DNA from: Candidatus Anaerobiospirillum merdipullorum | GTDB lineage: Bacteria; Pseudomonadota; Gammaproteobacteria; Enterobacterales; Succinivibrionaceae | NCBI GenBank assembly: GCA_018883895.1 | Contig: JAHLFG010000001.1 | Coordinates: 1 to 48,684, forward strand | DNA length: 48,684 nucleotides | Reading direction: 5' to 3' | Shown: one piece after another, positions 38,417 through 45,938 of the stretch | Layout: each line of letters starts with the position of its first letter | Position numbering within the stretch: position 1 is the stretch's first letter | Notes under the pieces: generated by a model | What the model saw: only the letters and a program-made list of their open reading frames with translations | What the model was told of the DNA's origin: nothing | Databases searched by the model: none | Program-made: the position numbers and the translations under genes

Positions 38417-38788
38417 ATGCAGAAGGCAAATGACAAGGTGGAACTAAGCTCTGTCAGTGATGTGGAGCTGGTACAACAGTTACAACAAAATATGCTTGAG
38501 GACGATGCGGTGGATCTGACGGCGGAGTTTTTTAAGGCACTGGCCGATCCTACGCGCATCCATATTGTCAATGCGCTACAACTGCATGAGTGGTTATGTG
38601 TCTCGGATTTGGCAGCCATCTTGGGCATGAGCAAGTCCGCCATTTCCCATCAGTTAAGCTATTTGCGCTTAAATAAATTGGTGCGCGTCAAGCGCATGGG
38701 TAAGCGCGCCTTTTATGCCCTCGATGATGATCATGTAAAGCAAGTCTTTGCCATGGCCGTTTCGCATATCACCGAGCAAGAGGAATAG
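38417..38788 (+). CDS. ArsR/SmtB-family metal-responsive repressor
   Basis: A 123-residue winged-helix regulator. EFFKALADPTRIHIVNAL and the recognition helix MSKSAISHQLSYLRLNKLV are classic ArsR/SmtB. The C-terminal helix shows Asp104-x-His106, ten residues, then His117-x-x-Glu120. This is exactly the DXHX10HXXE alpha-5 metal site of the Zn/Co/Ni sensors SmtB, CzrA and ZiaR. One cysteine of the alpha-3 motif remains (Cys61 in LCVSDLA). A zinc-type efflux repressor is therefore likely, but no metal transporter gene is next to it. AAGAGGG precedes the ATG. Confidence 0.88.
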   Translation: MQKANDKVELSSVSDVELVQQLQQNMLEDDAVDLTAEFFKALADPTRIHIVNALQLHEWLCVSDLAAILGMSKSAISHQLSYLRLNKLVRVKRMGKRAFYALDDDHVKQVFAMAVSHITEQEE

Positions 38789-38795
38789 CGTAAGT

Positions 38796-39569
38796 TTAAG
38801 CTTGAGCTTGGGCCTGTAGCTCCGGCCAGGGAATAAAGGGCGGACAATTTGTAGGATGGGCTAAGATTTTCTCCAGCCACATCATGTCATACCAGCGCGC
38901 AAACTTATAGCCGCAGCGATGAAAATGGGCACAGCGGGTATAGCCCATTTTTTGATGGAAAGTGACGCTGGCATTGGTCAAATAAGGATCATGGCCATTG
39001 GTGGCATCAAAGGCCACACAGGCATTTAAATTTAAAATGCCCTGTAATTTAAGCAAGTACTCCATTTGTTGGTAGAGCAGGCGCCCCAGGCCCTGTTGCC
39101 GCGCGTCTTCCTTTAAATAAATCGACATTTCCACGGCATGGCGATAGGCCTCACGCACATGAAAAGGGGACGCATAGCAATAGCCCACGATCTCTTCATT
39201 AGCCAGTGGGCAGGCGGCCACAAGCTGGGCCACCGACAGTGGGGTAAAGCTGGCAGGACCCGTGGCAACGGGGCAAGCTTGAGGCAAAGGGCTCTCCCCG
39301 GTACGGCTACACAGGTTGTAGCTCTGTGCGTTAGGCTCTACTTTAGTGATAAGAATATAGGGAAAGCGCTCTAGGGTATGCTCCATCCTTAAGGCAAATT
39401 CCGCGACGCTTGGCACCGTATATTCAAAGGTGATGGCGGTGTGACGCACATAGGGGGCATAAATGGCACACAGTGCCGCCGCATCTGCAGGACTGGCCGG
39501 GCGCATAAAAAATTGTGGCGCGGGAATGGGGGATAGAATGGATGATGCGGGCGTCGTCGTGAGGGCCAT
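38796..39569 (-). CDS. GNAT acetyltransferase, phosphinothricin/methionine-sulfone acetyltransferase-like
   Basis: A 257-residue GNAT protein. MRPASPADAAALCAIYAPYV, TAITFEYTVPSVAEF, acetyl-CoA loop DARQQGLGRLLYQQM and NASVTFHQKMGYTRCAHF match the PAT/YncA (MnaT/MddA) subfamily, which acetylates amino acid analogues. About 45 extra residues rich in Pro, Ala and Cys interrupt the domain near residues 75-120, between the first strands and EIVGYCYASPF. ATG 39569 is chosen because AGGAG lies 6 bases upstream; an in-frame ATG at 39608 is weaker. The substrate is unknown. Confidence 0.8.
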   Translation of the reverse strand: MALTTTPASSILSPIPAPQFFMRPASPADAAALCAIYAPYVRHTAITFEYTVPSVAEFALRMEHTLERFPYILITKVEPNAQSYNLCSRTGESPLPQACPVATGPASFTPLSVAQLVAACPLANEEIVGYCYASPFHVREAYRHAVEMSIYLKEDARQQGLGRLLYQQMEYLLKLQGILNLNACVAFDATNGHDPYLTNASVTFHQKMGYTRCAHFHRCGYKFARWYDMMWLEKILAHPTNCPPFIPWPELQAQAQA

Positions 39570-39658
39570 GGCTTGCTCCTGCCTGAGAGTTACAACAAAT
39601 GAGCGCAAATAGCTTTAAGCCCGCAAATATGCGAGCTATTTATTGTAGCGCAGAGCAT

Positions 39659-39676
39659 GTGCCACGGCTGTGGCAC
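39659..39676. promoter_or_regulatory. 18-base palindrome in a divergent control region
   Basis: GTGCCAC-ggct-GTGGCAC is a perfect 7-bp inverted repeat with a 4-base centre, about 90 bases upstream of the GNAT start and 190 before the cysteine desulfurase gene. Neither strand has a T-run, so an operator is more likely than a terminator. Confidence 0.45.
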
Positions 39677-39792
39677 GAGTAAAGTGTCAAGTTACGGGGC
39701 AGCTTGGCTTAGCATTGCGTTAAAAAAGAGCACAGGCCAAATGTAAGTAAAGCGCTAAAGTGTGCTTAGGATGCGCGCCTTAGCTTGGGCTG

Positions 39793-39805
39793 TGCTATAT
39801 TGCCC
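39793..39805 (+). promoter_or_regulatory. Extended -10 with GC discriminator before the cysteine desulfurase
   Basis: TGCTATATTGCCC combines TG-N-TATATT with a G/C-rich discriminator, about 65 bases upstream of the ATG. The same 13-mer precedes tgt. Confidence 0.5.
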
Positions 39806-39865
39806 CGCAAATGATCGTTATATTTCATTTCTTTAACGTGAGGTTTTATCCCCAAGGAACAGCCT

Positions 39866-41041
39866 ATGCCACAGACCAATCTCCCTAAGCTTCCGGTTTA
39901 TTTAGATTATGCCGCCGCCACCCCGGTTGATCCGCGGGTAATTGAGGCCATGGTTCACTGTTTATCCCGTGATGGGACTTTTGCCAACCCCTCCTCCAAA
40001 GATCATGTCTATGGTTGGCAGGCGGCCGAGGCAGTGGAAAATGCGCGCGGGGAGATTGCCGATTTGGTGGGAGCATCGCCCTTGGAGATTGTCTTTACCT
40101 CAGGGGCCACCGAAAGCAATAATTTGGCCATCATGGGACTTGCCAAAGCTTTACGGGAAAAAGGCGATAAGCGGCGGAGCATTGTCACCACCTTAATTGA
40201 GCATAAGGCGGTGCTGGAGGCCTGTGAGATCTTAGAGCAGGAGGGCTATCACGTCACTTATTTAGCCCCGCGCGCGGATGGTACGGTTGATGCGCAATTA
40301 TTGGCTCCGGCTTTAAATGACGATGTCTTCTTGGTCTCTATCGCGCAGGGCAATTCGGTGACCGGGGCGGTAAGTGATATGCATGCCTTAGCCACGCTGT
40401 GTCGACAAAAAGGCATTTACTATCACTCCGACTGTGCGCAAACCATCGGCTATGAAAAGTTTGACCTTGATAAGAGTGATATTTCCTTGGTAAGCCTTAC
40501 CCCGGAGAAAATCTGTGGCCCCAAGGGCGTGGGCGCACTCTATATCAATCGCGCGCAGCAGGTGCCGCTTGCCCCGATGATCGTCGGTGGTGGGCAAGAG
40601 CGCGGCTTGCGCGGCGGTACGGTGCCTACCCATCAAGTAGTCGGCATGGGCAAGGCTTTTGCCTTAATGGCTTCCGAAGGCAAAGCCGATAAAGAGCGCT
40701 TAAATGCACTGCGCGCTAAGTTAATTGCACTCTTGCAGGCCGGGACTGACTGTCGCGTAAATGGCAGTGCTGAACATCATCTGCCGCATATTTTGTCCGT
40801 GACCTTTCCCGGCATTGATGGGGCGATGCTCTTGCCCTCTTTACGCGCCACGGCCTGCTCGTCAGGCTCGGCCTGCTCGTCGGCGGACTTAAAGCCCAGC
40901 TACGTCTTAACTGCCATGGGACTTAATGACGCTGATGCCCGTGCTTCCCTGCGCCTTTCGGTGGGGCGTTTTACCACGGAAGAGGACATTGAGCGCGCCG
41001 CACAAGATATTATTGCCACGGTCAATAAACTAAAACGCTAA
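39866..41041 (+). CDS. IscS-type cysteine desulfurase, divergent
   Basis: A 391-residue class V aminotransferase-fold protein close to IscS: YLDYAAATPVDPRVIEAM, FTSGATESNNLAI, IEHKAVLEACE, HSDCAQTIGY and SVGRFTTEEDIE. The PLP lysine is Lys215, but IscS SGHK is TPEK here, so the neighbouring His is Glu214. IscS NNEIG is NSVTG. The mobile-loop Cys is Cys337 in SSGSACSS. The C-terminal ~20 residues of IscS that bind IscU are missing. pepB, not iscU, follows. Sulfur donation for tRNA thiolation is one possibility; catalytic competence needs testing. Confidence 0.85.
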   Translation: MPQTNLPKLPVYLDYAAATPVDPRVIEAMVHCLSRDGTFANPSSKDHVYGWQAAEAVENARGEIADLVGASPLEIVFTSGATESNNLAIMGLAKALREKGDKRRSIVTTLIEHKAVLEACEILEQEGYHVTYLAPRADGTVDAQLLAPALNDDVFLVSIAQGNSVTGAVSDMHALATLCRQKGIYYHSDCAQTIGYEKFDLDKSDISLVSLTPEKICGPKGVGALYINRAQQVPLAPMIVGGGQERGLRGGTVPTHQVVGMGKAFALMASEGKADKERLNALRAKLIALLQAGTDCRVNGSAEHHLPHILSVTFPGIDGAMLLPSLRATACSSGSACSSADLKPSYVLTAMGLNDADARASLRLSVGRFTTEEDIERAAQDIIATVNKLKR

Positions 41042-41129
41042 ACAAACATAATAAAAACAAAAAAGCGTGCCAAGTAAGCCAAGGGGCAAAAGTTGGCGCG
41101 TGTACTTCAAAATATGGGAAAGCTTTTTT

Positions 41130-42524
41130 ATGAAGATTTACTTATCTAATCCGCACTTAGACCTCAAGGGCGCAGAGAGTGACGCTGTAGTGCAGTTAGG
41201 CGCTTCTTGCTCGCAAGAGCTTATTGCCGTTTCTTTAGCATCTAAGGCCCCGGACCTGTACGCTACCGGCACGCAGATTTTTGCCACCGCAAATGGCGTG
41301 GGGGTAGTTTATAATCCACAAGATCCGCAGGCTACGCAAGCTATCGGCCGTACTTTAGCGCAGGCTGGGATCTTTAAGGTCGACCTTACCAACGTTGCGG
41401 AATTGAACAGCGTAGCTGCGCTCACGGCCTTTATCATGGGCATCTATGATGGGGTGCATGATGTAATCGTGGCTACCTCCTTAGCAGCCGCTGATTTAGT
41501 TAAGGTGCAAGCTTACGCCACGATTTTGTGTAGCGCGCGTGCCCTTGCCGGTAGCTCTGCCAAGGAATCCACCCCGCTTAAACTTATCGAAAAATTACAG
41601 CAATTGTGTCAGCTTGCTGTGACCTTGCGTGGCGCCGGGCAGGTGAAAACCACCGTCATCAAGCGTGGAGATGAGGATTTTGCGCGCTTGGCAGGTTTAA
41701 GTGCGGTGGGCGCTGGGAGCATTAATCCGCCTGCGATGGGCATTATCGAATATATTCCGCAGGGGCAAGATGTGGCGGATGTGACCGCTCCCCTGAAGGT
41801 GGCCTTGGTGGGTAAGGGGATTTGCTTTGACTCCGGTGGCTATGATTTAAAGTCCTCTAAATTTATGAGCACCATGCGCACCGATAAGTCAGGCGCCGTC
41901 TATGTGGCGGCCGCTTTGGCTTTAGCCATCGTACAGGGACTTACGCAACGGGTGGCTTGTTTCTTGCCGTGCAGTGAAAACTTGGTGTCAGGCAGCTCCA
42001 TGCTCCCGGGCGATATCATCACCTATGTAGAAGGCACCACCATTGAGATTAACAACACTGACGCCGAAGGACGTTTAATCTTGGCAGACGGTATATTGGA
42101 GGCCAAGCGCCGTCAGGTGGGCACCTTAATTGATGCTGCAACCTTAACCGGCGCTGCCAAGATTGCCGTGGGGCGTGACTATACCGCCTATTTAAGCTGC
42201 GATGATGCCTTGGCAGGGCTGGTGGAAACTTGTTTTAAAGCGCAGGGAGAGCCGGTCTGGCGTTTACCGCTTGATCCGATGTTCGCGCGCTTTATGAAAA
42301 GTCGCCGCGCCGATATGACCAACTCCGGCCATGGTGACGGTGCCCCCGGGGCCTCTACGGCGGCAATTTTCCTGCAGCACTTTGTGGGAGAGCAATTGCC
42401 GTGGGTGCACTTTGATTTAAGCTCGGCCTTTATGCCCGATGGCTCGCCGTACTATGCCCCGGAGCAGTCCACTGCCGCCGGTGTGCGTGCTCTTGCCACG
42501 CTTATTTTAAAGTTAAGTGCCTAG
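41130..42524 (+). CDS. pepB: Peptidase B, M17 leucyl aminopeptidase family
   Basis: A 464-residue dinuclear metallo-aminopeptidase. Metal ligands lie in VGKGICFDSGGYDL (Lys, Asp), MRTDKSGAV (Asp) and the M17 signature NTDAEGRLILADG (Asp, Glu, catalytic Arg). FDSGGY, DAATLTGAAKIAVG, PVWRLPLDP and GASTAAIFL follow E. coli PepB more closely than PepA. It trims N-terminal residues from peptides in the cytosol. ATG 41130 is chosen since the match to the family begins there. In E. coli pepB ends the isc region, so the desulfurase-pepB neighbourhood looks like a contracted isc locus. Confidence 0.9.
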   Translation: MKIYLSNPHLDLKGAESDAVVQLGASCSQELIAVSLASKAPDLYATGTQIFATANGVGVVYNPQDPQATQAIGRTLAQAGIFKVDLTNVAELNSVAALTAFIMGIYDGVHDVIVATSLAAADLVKVQAYATILCSARALAGSSAKESTPLKLIEKLQQLCQLAVTLRGAGQVKTTVIKRGDEDFARLAGLSAVGAGSINPPAMGIIEYIPQGQDVADVTAPLKVALVGKGICFDSGGYDLKSSKFMSTMRTDKSGAVYVAAALALAIVQGLTQRVACFLPCSENLVSGSSMLPGDIITYVEGTTIEINNTDAEGRLILADGILEAKRRQVGTLIDAATLTGAAKIAVGRDYTAYLSCDDALAGLVETCFKAQGEPVWRLPLDPMFARFMKSRRADMTNSGHGDGAPGASTAAIFLQHFVGEQLPWVHFDLSSAFMPDGSPYYAPEQSTAAGVRALATLILKLSA

Positions 42525-42547
42525 GCACGAACCTGCCTTCATTGCCA

Positions 42548-42578
42548 CAAGTGCTCCCAAAAATGTGCGGGGCACTTG
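42548..42578 (+). terminator. Hairpin after pepB
   Basis: CAAGTGC (42548-42554) pairs with GCACTTG (42572-42578), extended by CCC/GGG after a bulged T, with a 10-base loop. No T-run follows, so termination would be weak or Rho-assisted. Confidence 0.5.
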
Positions 42579-42662
42579 AGGCTCTCTTAGGTGCTTGCAC
42601 TCTCTTTTTTGCCGGACTATAACTTAAGCAGGCACGAAGTTTTTTCCATCAAGGAGCGGTCT

Positions 42663-43394
42663 ATGGATTATCAGCATATTGTGATTTTAACGGGCGCGGG
42701 CGTATCGGCTGAATCAGGCATTCCGGTATTTCGCTCCGAGACCGGTTTGTGGGAGAACCATCGGGTGGAGGATGTGTGCGTCCCTTCAGCCTTAGTGCGC
42801 AATCCCCAATTGGTGCATGACTTTTACAATAATATGCGCCAGGGCCTTAAAACTAAGCTGCCCAATGAGGCGCATCGCGCTATTGCCAAATTACAACAAG
42901 AATGGCCGTCCCGTGGTGGGAGCGTGACCTTAGTGACGCAGAATATCGATGACTTACATGAAAAGGCCGGCAGTATGGAAGTCATTCATATGCACGGTGA
43001 GCTCAACAGTTTATGGTGCACTGCCTGCGGAAAGCGCTTTTATTTTGACGGTATTTCCTCCCCGCAGATGCTCTGCCCGTATTGCGGTAAGGCCGCGGTG
43101 CGTCCGGATATCGTGTTCTTTGAGGAAATCCCTTATCACATGGAAGAGATCTTGGCCGCCTTATTGCAATGCGATCTCTTTATCGCCGTGGGTACCTCGG
43201 GGGTGGTGTATCCGGCAGCCGGCTTCTGCCAATATGCGCGCGCCCAAGATTCCTTGTGCGTGGAGTTTAATTTAGAGCGCAGTGCCGTGGCCACCAGCTT
43301 CCACTATGGGCTGTATGGCAAAGCCAGTGTCACGCTACCAGCCTTTGTCAATCATTTGCTTGCCACGGGGGAGCCCTTAAAACAGCTAAGTTAA
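42663..43394 (+). CDS. cobB: CobB-like NAD-dependent protein deacylase (sirtuin)
   Basis: A 243-residue Sir2 protein. The NAD site is ILTGAGVSAESGIPVFR, with catalytic TQNIDDLHEKAG and MHGEL. The zinc ribbon is CTAC...CPYC, and VGTSGVVYPAAGF is the C-terminal NAD contact. It removes acyl groups from lysine, giving O-acyl-ADP-ribose and nicotinamide. E. coli CobB has Tyr92-x-x-Arg95 for succinyl-lysine; here the helix reads FYNNMRQGL, with Met at the Arg position and Arg one step later. GGAG precedes ATG 42663. Composition matches the core genome, unlike the next two genes. Confidence 0.92.
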   Translation: MDYQHIVILTGAGVSAESGIPVFRSETGLWENHRVEDVCVPSALVRNPQLVHDFYNNMRQGLKTKLPNEAHRAIAKLQQEWPSRGGSVTLVTQNIDDLHEKAGSMEVIHMHGELNSLWCTACGKRFYFDGISSPQMLCPYCGKAAVRPDIVFFEEIPYHMEEILAALLQCDLFIAVGTSGVVYPAAGFCQYARAQDSLCVEFNLERSAVATSFHYGLYGKASVTLPAFVNHLLATGEPLKQLS

Positions 43395-43582
43395 GCTACT
43401 GTTCAGGACGGTGAGCGCGTTGCTGCTGTGCGCTAGCCCTGATGATATACCGAGGTCTGCTCTGCGGAGGTTTTAGGGTGCAATATGCGGTGCGCTAAAA
43501 ATGAAACTTGCGCATGATTTTAGATTAAAATGGCTTAAAGGAACAAAAAGTTCCAAATTGGCGTTTATAGAGGTTATATGCC

Positions 43583-44977
43583 ATGTTAGCTGTGCGCATT
43601 GCGAGTATAGAGATCCGTAACCTAAAAAATGTGGGTTATGCCAAGCTCGATCTGCTCAATAAAAAATATCGTAGTAGCGTCCTAGGTCTCTTTGGACAAA
43701 ATGGCTCGGGCAAAACTACCCTCATTGAGGCTATTGCGATACTTAAAACTTTAATGTGCGGACTTAGCCTCAATGCGCAGAAAGTTGCGCTTATCCGTCA
43801 AGGTTCGAGCGGGGCATCTTTGGCTTTTGATTTTCTGCTTTCAGAGTTAGAGATCTCGCAACAACGTTACCGCGTAAGTTATTCCTTTGACATTCAAGTA
43901 GAAGAAACCACTGACCCTAATAATGGCCAATTAATTAAAGTTCCTGCTATTATCAATGAAAAACTCGAGTATCGCACTTATCAGACCGATGCTGATGATG
44001 AGATCGTTAAAACTTCGCGTAAAAAATTAATCTTAGATACCGGTCGTAAAGACATAGCCACAACCGCTATCCTGAAGCAATTACGTAGCCCATCCGTGAA
44101 GGAAAAATACAAACTTAACGATATCCGTATATTAACGCACGCACGAGGCCAATCTTTTATTTTTAACCGTGATATCTGTGATATTTTTAAACTTTTAATT
44201 AAAGATAGCAGTATTAATGAGATTGTGGATAGCTTGCAGTATTTTGCTCGCTACGGCTTATATTGCATCGGCAATACTGAGTTGAATTTGCTCTCCACCG
44301 AGATTATGCTCGTTCATTTAAAGAAGAAAATAAATAAAAATAAAATTATTAATGCCACTCCTATTATCCTTAATTCTGAGGTTAAGGTTCCCCTAAATTT
44401 TGTCGCAAGTTTTAACAGCATTCTCAATAGCATCAATACGGTGTTAACTGAACTCGTTCCGGGAATGCGGATTGTTGTTGAAACAATCGGTCAGACTACG
44501 GATGCGCAGGGCAATCGTTTTTGTCGCATGGCAGTCTTTTCACAAAGAGGTAAGATAAAAGTCGCTCTACAATTAGAATCGGCTGGTATTAAAAAAATTA
44601 TAACGATCCTGCAATTACTTATTTATGCTTATAATAGCAAAAATATTACTATTGCCATCGATGAGTTAGATGCAGGTATTTTTGAATATCTCTTAGGGGA
44701 AATATTATCTATTTTTTCATCAGCAGGTAAAGGCCAACTGATTTTTACTGCACATAACTTAAGACCATTGGAGACGATGGATAAGTTATTTGTTGCCTTT
44801 ACTACAGTTAATGAAAACAATCGCTATGTCAGAGTAAGTAATATTAAAAAGAATAATAATCTTAGAGATACTTATTATCGCGACATTCAAATTTTAAGTG
44901 GCGAGGATGCTTATTATGATGCGACTAATCCGTCCAAAATTCAGCTAGCATTTGCGCTGGCTGGGCGTGTAGAGTAG
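43583..44977 (+). CDS. SMC/AAA15-type ATPase of a putative defence module
   Basis: A 464-residue ABC/SMC-like ATPase. The first strand RIASIEIRNLKNVGYAKLDL is followed by Walker A GQNGSGKTT (residues 38-46, Lys44). An insert of about 230 residues with charged helices separates it from the signature-like LESAGIKKI (~residue 331), Walker B ITIAIDELDAG (Asp360-Glu361) and the His of TAHN (~residue 390). This is the AAA15/OLD-type plan used by RloA, AriA and GajA. The gene is AT-rich with many ATT/AAA codons, unlike its neighbours. The TOPRIM-like gene starts 9 bases after the stop. Defence function is inferred from architecture; I do not recognise the exact family. Confidence 0.82.
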   Translation: MLAVRIASIEIRNLKNVGYAKLDLLNKKYRSSVLGLFGQNGSGKTTLIEAIAILKTLMCGLSLNAQKVALIRQGSSGASLAFDFLLSELEISQQRYRVSYSFDIQVEETTDPNNGQLIKVPAIINEKLEYRTYQTDADDEIVKTSRKKLILDTGRKDIATTAILKQLRSPSVKEKYKLNDIRILTHARGQSFIFNRDICDIFKLLIKDSSINEIVDSLQYFARYGLYCIGNTELNLLSTEIMLVHLKKKINKNKIINATPIILNSEVKVPLNFVASFNSILNSINTVLTELVPGMRIVVETIGQTTDAQGNRFCRMAVFSQRGKIKVALQLESAGIKKIITILQLLIYAYNSKNITIAIDELDAGIFEYLLGEILSIFSSAGKGQLIFTAHNLRPLETMDKLFVAFTTVNENNRYVRVSNIKKNNNLRDTYYRDIQILSGEDAYYDATNPSKIQLAFALAGRVE

Positions 44978-44986
44978 GGGTCTAAG

Positions 44987-45709
44987 ATGAGAAAAGAAAA
45001 TAAGCTCTTACTCGTTGTGGTGGAAGGGATTAATGATCAAATTGCACTTTTGCCGCTTAATAAATTTTATACTCCCCATAATTTTGAAATAATTTTCACC
45101 CGCGGTGATATTACTTCTGCAAAAACAAGCACACGGCAAAATATCAAGTCTTGCTTACAAAGTCATATTAAAAATTTTCTTAATAAAAATAAATTACACA
45201 AACAAGATATTCTTAAAGTGTTTTTTATTACCGATACTGATGGAACCTTTATCCCAGATGCAAATATCGAAGCGCAAAGTTCATGTAATAAATTTAAATA
45301 CCTAGATGATAAGATTATTTGTAAAGATGTTGAACAAGCTAAAAAACGTAATAAGCGCAAAAAAGATAATATACTGGAACTACTAAAAACTAAAGAAATT
45401 TATGGAATTTCTTTAGAAATTTTCTTTATGTCATGTAATCTTGATCATGTCATTACAGGTGAAGCCAATTGTTCAGTTGATCAAAAGAGCCAGAATGCTG
45501 AAGAATTTAGTGCTAAATATGCTACTGGTACTGGAAATGAGGTTGAACTGCGACAGAAGTTTGAAAACTTCTTTTTAGATCGCTTGACAGAAAAGAATGT
45601 TCCGGAAGATTATTTCGGCAGTTGGAAACATATTCAATTAGATGTAAATTCATTGCAAAGGTGCAGTAATTTTTATTTAGCACTTAAGGAAATTGATGAG
45701 CTATGTTAG
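44987..45709 (+). CDS. TOPRIM-like protein, partner of the ATPase
   Basis: A 240-residue protein of unfamiliar family. Strand-plus-acid VVVEGINDQ carries Glu13, and KVFFITDTDGT carries Asp83-x-Asp85, the Glu and DxD of a TOPRIM metal site as in OLD nucleases, RloB and AriB. A later segment SLEIFFMSCNLDHVI resembles the third conserved block of RloB-like proteins. The middle is Lys-rich. DNA is very AT-rich: bases 45181-45240 have 12 G or C out of 60. It probably acts as the nuclease or effector controlled by the ATPase. No membrane span or signal peptide is seen. Confidence 0.7.
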   Translation: MRKENKLLLVVVEGINDQIALLPLNKFYTPHNFEIIFTRGDITSAKTSTRQNIKSCLQSHIKNFLNKNKLHKQDILKVFFITDTDGTFIPDANIEAQSSCNKFKYLDDKIICKDVEQAKKRNKRKKDNILELLKTKEIYGISLEIFFMSCNLDHVITGEANCSVDQKSQNAEEFSAKYATGTGNEVELRQKFENFFLDRLTEKNVPEDYFGSWKHIQLDVNSLQRCSNFYLALKEIDELC

Positions 45710-45785
45710 CTTAATTTAATGGGCGGTAAGTTTTACTTATATTTGGCTTGGTAGAAATTTTTATTTCTTGCCCAGATTAAAGCTC

Positions 45786-45820
45786 AAAAATGTAAGACGT
45801 CTCTTGTTGAGCGTCTTACA
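45786..45820 (-). terminator. Minus-strand terminator of the EamA gene
   Basis: TGTAAGACG (45791-45799) pairs with CGTCTTACA (45812-45820), with CTC/GAG pairing inside. On the minus strand the hairpin is followed by TTTTTGAGC, a short T-run. It faces leftward transcription from the EamA gene and also separates it from the ATPase-TOPRIM unit. Confidence 0.7.
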
Positions 45821-45938
45821 GCATTGCTCAAGCATTTAGATTACTGCAGGCCATGGGGTAACTTAATTAAATAATTTACCCCCGGTTCTTAGTTCTTTTA
45901 ATCGCGGCTTAACCTTTAAGTTTGCCCTTAGGCTTAGG

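Noticed and set aside
39569-39620. AACTCTCAGGCAGGAG on the minus strand before the GNAT gene resembles the conserved 3' part of a glycine riboswitch.
   Set aside because: The upstream half of the aptamer (GGAGAG and the GCAA region) is not present, and the GNAT gene is not a typical glycine-regulated gene.
42663-45709. Sirtuin, ATPase and TOPRIM genes as one three-gene defence operon.
   Set aside because: The sirtuin is CobB-like, has core-genome composition, and is separated by 188 bases from the AT-rich pair.
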